From the NCBI GenBank assembly GCA_016125475.1, contig WGLR01000006.1, positions 124,001 through 188,000 of the forward strand: DNA of 64,000 bases. The letters are read 5' to 3'. This document shows positions 63,556 through 64,000 of the stretch, piece by piece. The position numbers were made by a program, and so were the translations under genes. Within the stretch, counting starts at the first letter, position 1, and every line of letters starts with the position of its first letter. The notes under the pieces are model-generated. The model saw only the letters and a list, made by a program, of their open reading frames with translations. It did no database searches and was not told where the DNA came from. This DNA is from Betaproteobacteria bacterium. Lineage in GTDB: Bacteria > Pseudomonadota > Gammaproteobacteria > Burkholderiales > Ga0077523.

Positions 63556-64000
63556 ATGAGTCATTTCCTGGACCGACTGACCTACTTCACGCGTGCCGAG
63601 GAGCCGTTCTCGGGCGACCACGGAGCCGTGGTGCGCGAGGACCGCACGTGGGAGGACGGCTACCGCAAGCGCTGGCAGCACGACAAGATCGTGCGCTCCA
63701 CGCACGGCACGAACTGCACGGGCTCGTGCAGCTGGAAGATCTACGTGAAGGGCGGGGTCGTCACGTGGGAGACGCAGCAGACCGACTACCCCCGCACGCG
63801 GCCCGACATGCCCAACCACGAGCCCCGCGGCTGCTCGCGCGGTGCCTCCTACAGCTGGTACCTCTACAGCGCGAACCGGATCAAGTACCCGATGGTGCGC
63901 GGCCGGCTGCTGCGGCTCTGGCGCGAGGCGCGTCGCACGCTGGGGCCCGTGGAGGCCTGGGCCTCGATCGTGGAGGACGACGCGCGGGCGCGGAGCTACA
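63556..64000 (+). CDS. narG: Respiratory nitrate reductase alpha subunit NarG (3' end outside the window)
   Basis: The first 148 codons are present, reading off the window end. GAGAGGAG precedes the ATG. The N-terminal [4Fe-4S] FS0 ligands are in [13 protein letters not shown]: His50, Cys54 and Cys58, with Cys93 in PRGCSRG. The His ligand is the known feature of the NarG family. The [16 protein letters not shown] region is also conserved. NarG holds the molybdenum cofactor and reduces nitrate at the inner face of the membrane; narH, narJ and narI should follow outside the window. Confidence 0.97.
   Translation, partial: MSHFLDRLTYFTRAEEPFSGDHGAVVREDRTWEDGYRKRWQHDKIVRSTHGTNCTGSCSWKIYVKGGVVTWETQQTDYPRTRPDMPNHEPRGCSRGASYSWYLYSANRIKYPMVRGRLLRLWREARRTLGPVEAWASIVEDDARARSY

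Overview
The window is gene-dense, GC-rich (about two-thirds G+C) chromosomal DNA. It reads as a free-living, flagellated, facultatively nitrate-respiring proteobacterium. The polar-type flagellar block (flhB-flhA-flhF-flhG-fliA-motC-motD with flgN/flgM/flgA), homodimeric-type pyruvate dehydrogenase E1, NarX/NarL with two NarK porters, an IscR-controlled SUF operon and cytochrome b561/YceI pairs best fit a betaproteobacterium, although a gammaproteobacterium cannot be excluded. No tRNA, rRNA, IS element, integrase, phage gene or CRISPR array was seen.

Layout. 1-4638: 3' part of a multi-PAS histidine kinase and an Aer-like chemoreceptor. 4678-8585: hexose-6-phosphate mutarotase, Bcr/CflA exporter, EamA transporter, HAD phosphatase. 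8654-12235: aceE facing an Lrp/AsnC regulator. 12453-14665: a solitary CcmI and a lytic transglycosylase. 14702-20616 (minus): dinB, a secreted phosphoesterase, a geranylgeranyl-reductase-like flavoprotein and mutS. 20817-23961: a compact sulfur module made of a Tat-exported DsrE-like protein, a TsdA-type dihaem thiosulfate dehydrogenase and a SulP anion transporter. 23977-29583 (minus): a PAS kinase, a lone receiver, and a REC-GAF-GGDEF-EAL protein. 29770-31389: suhB and trmJ, divergent. 31505-38848: IscR promoter and operator, iscR, an A-type carrier, sufB-C-D-S-U, nfu and a Rieske ferredoxin. 38893-42315 (minus): DUF4124 protein, two YceI proteins with a cytochrome b561, and an outer-membrane barrel. 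42461-52219: flagellar export, placement, sigma-28, stator, chaperone and anti-sigma genes. 52332-54077: a diguanylate cyclase. 54104-64000: C-rich and heptamer repeats, an FNR box, narX-narL, four genes of other kinds, narK1-narK2 and the start of narG.

How the parts work together. Iron-sulfur assembly is an IscR-regulated operon using a SufU-type scaffold or sulfur acceptor rather than SufE. Its products would feed NarGHI and the Rieske protein. Flagellar gene order follows the hierarchy flhF/flhG (number and placement), fliA (late genes), flgM (anti-sigma) and MotC/MotD (stator), with c-di-GMP enzymes on either side. Anaerobic respiration is arranged as an FNR-type site, then NarX/NarL, then nitrate import, then nitrate reductase.

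The points most worth a second look are the DsrE-TsdA-SulP module, a four-histidine mini-ORF just before sufB, an FlhG with both signature lysines of its ATP loop replaced but its FlhF-activating helix kept, a possibly leaderless FNR-driven narX, and an HD-GYP protein that has lost its HD pair.
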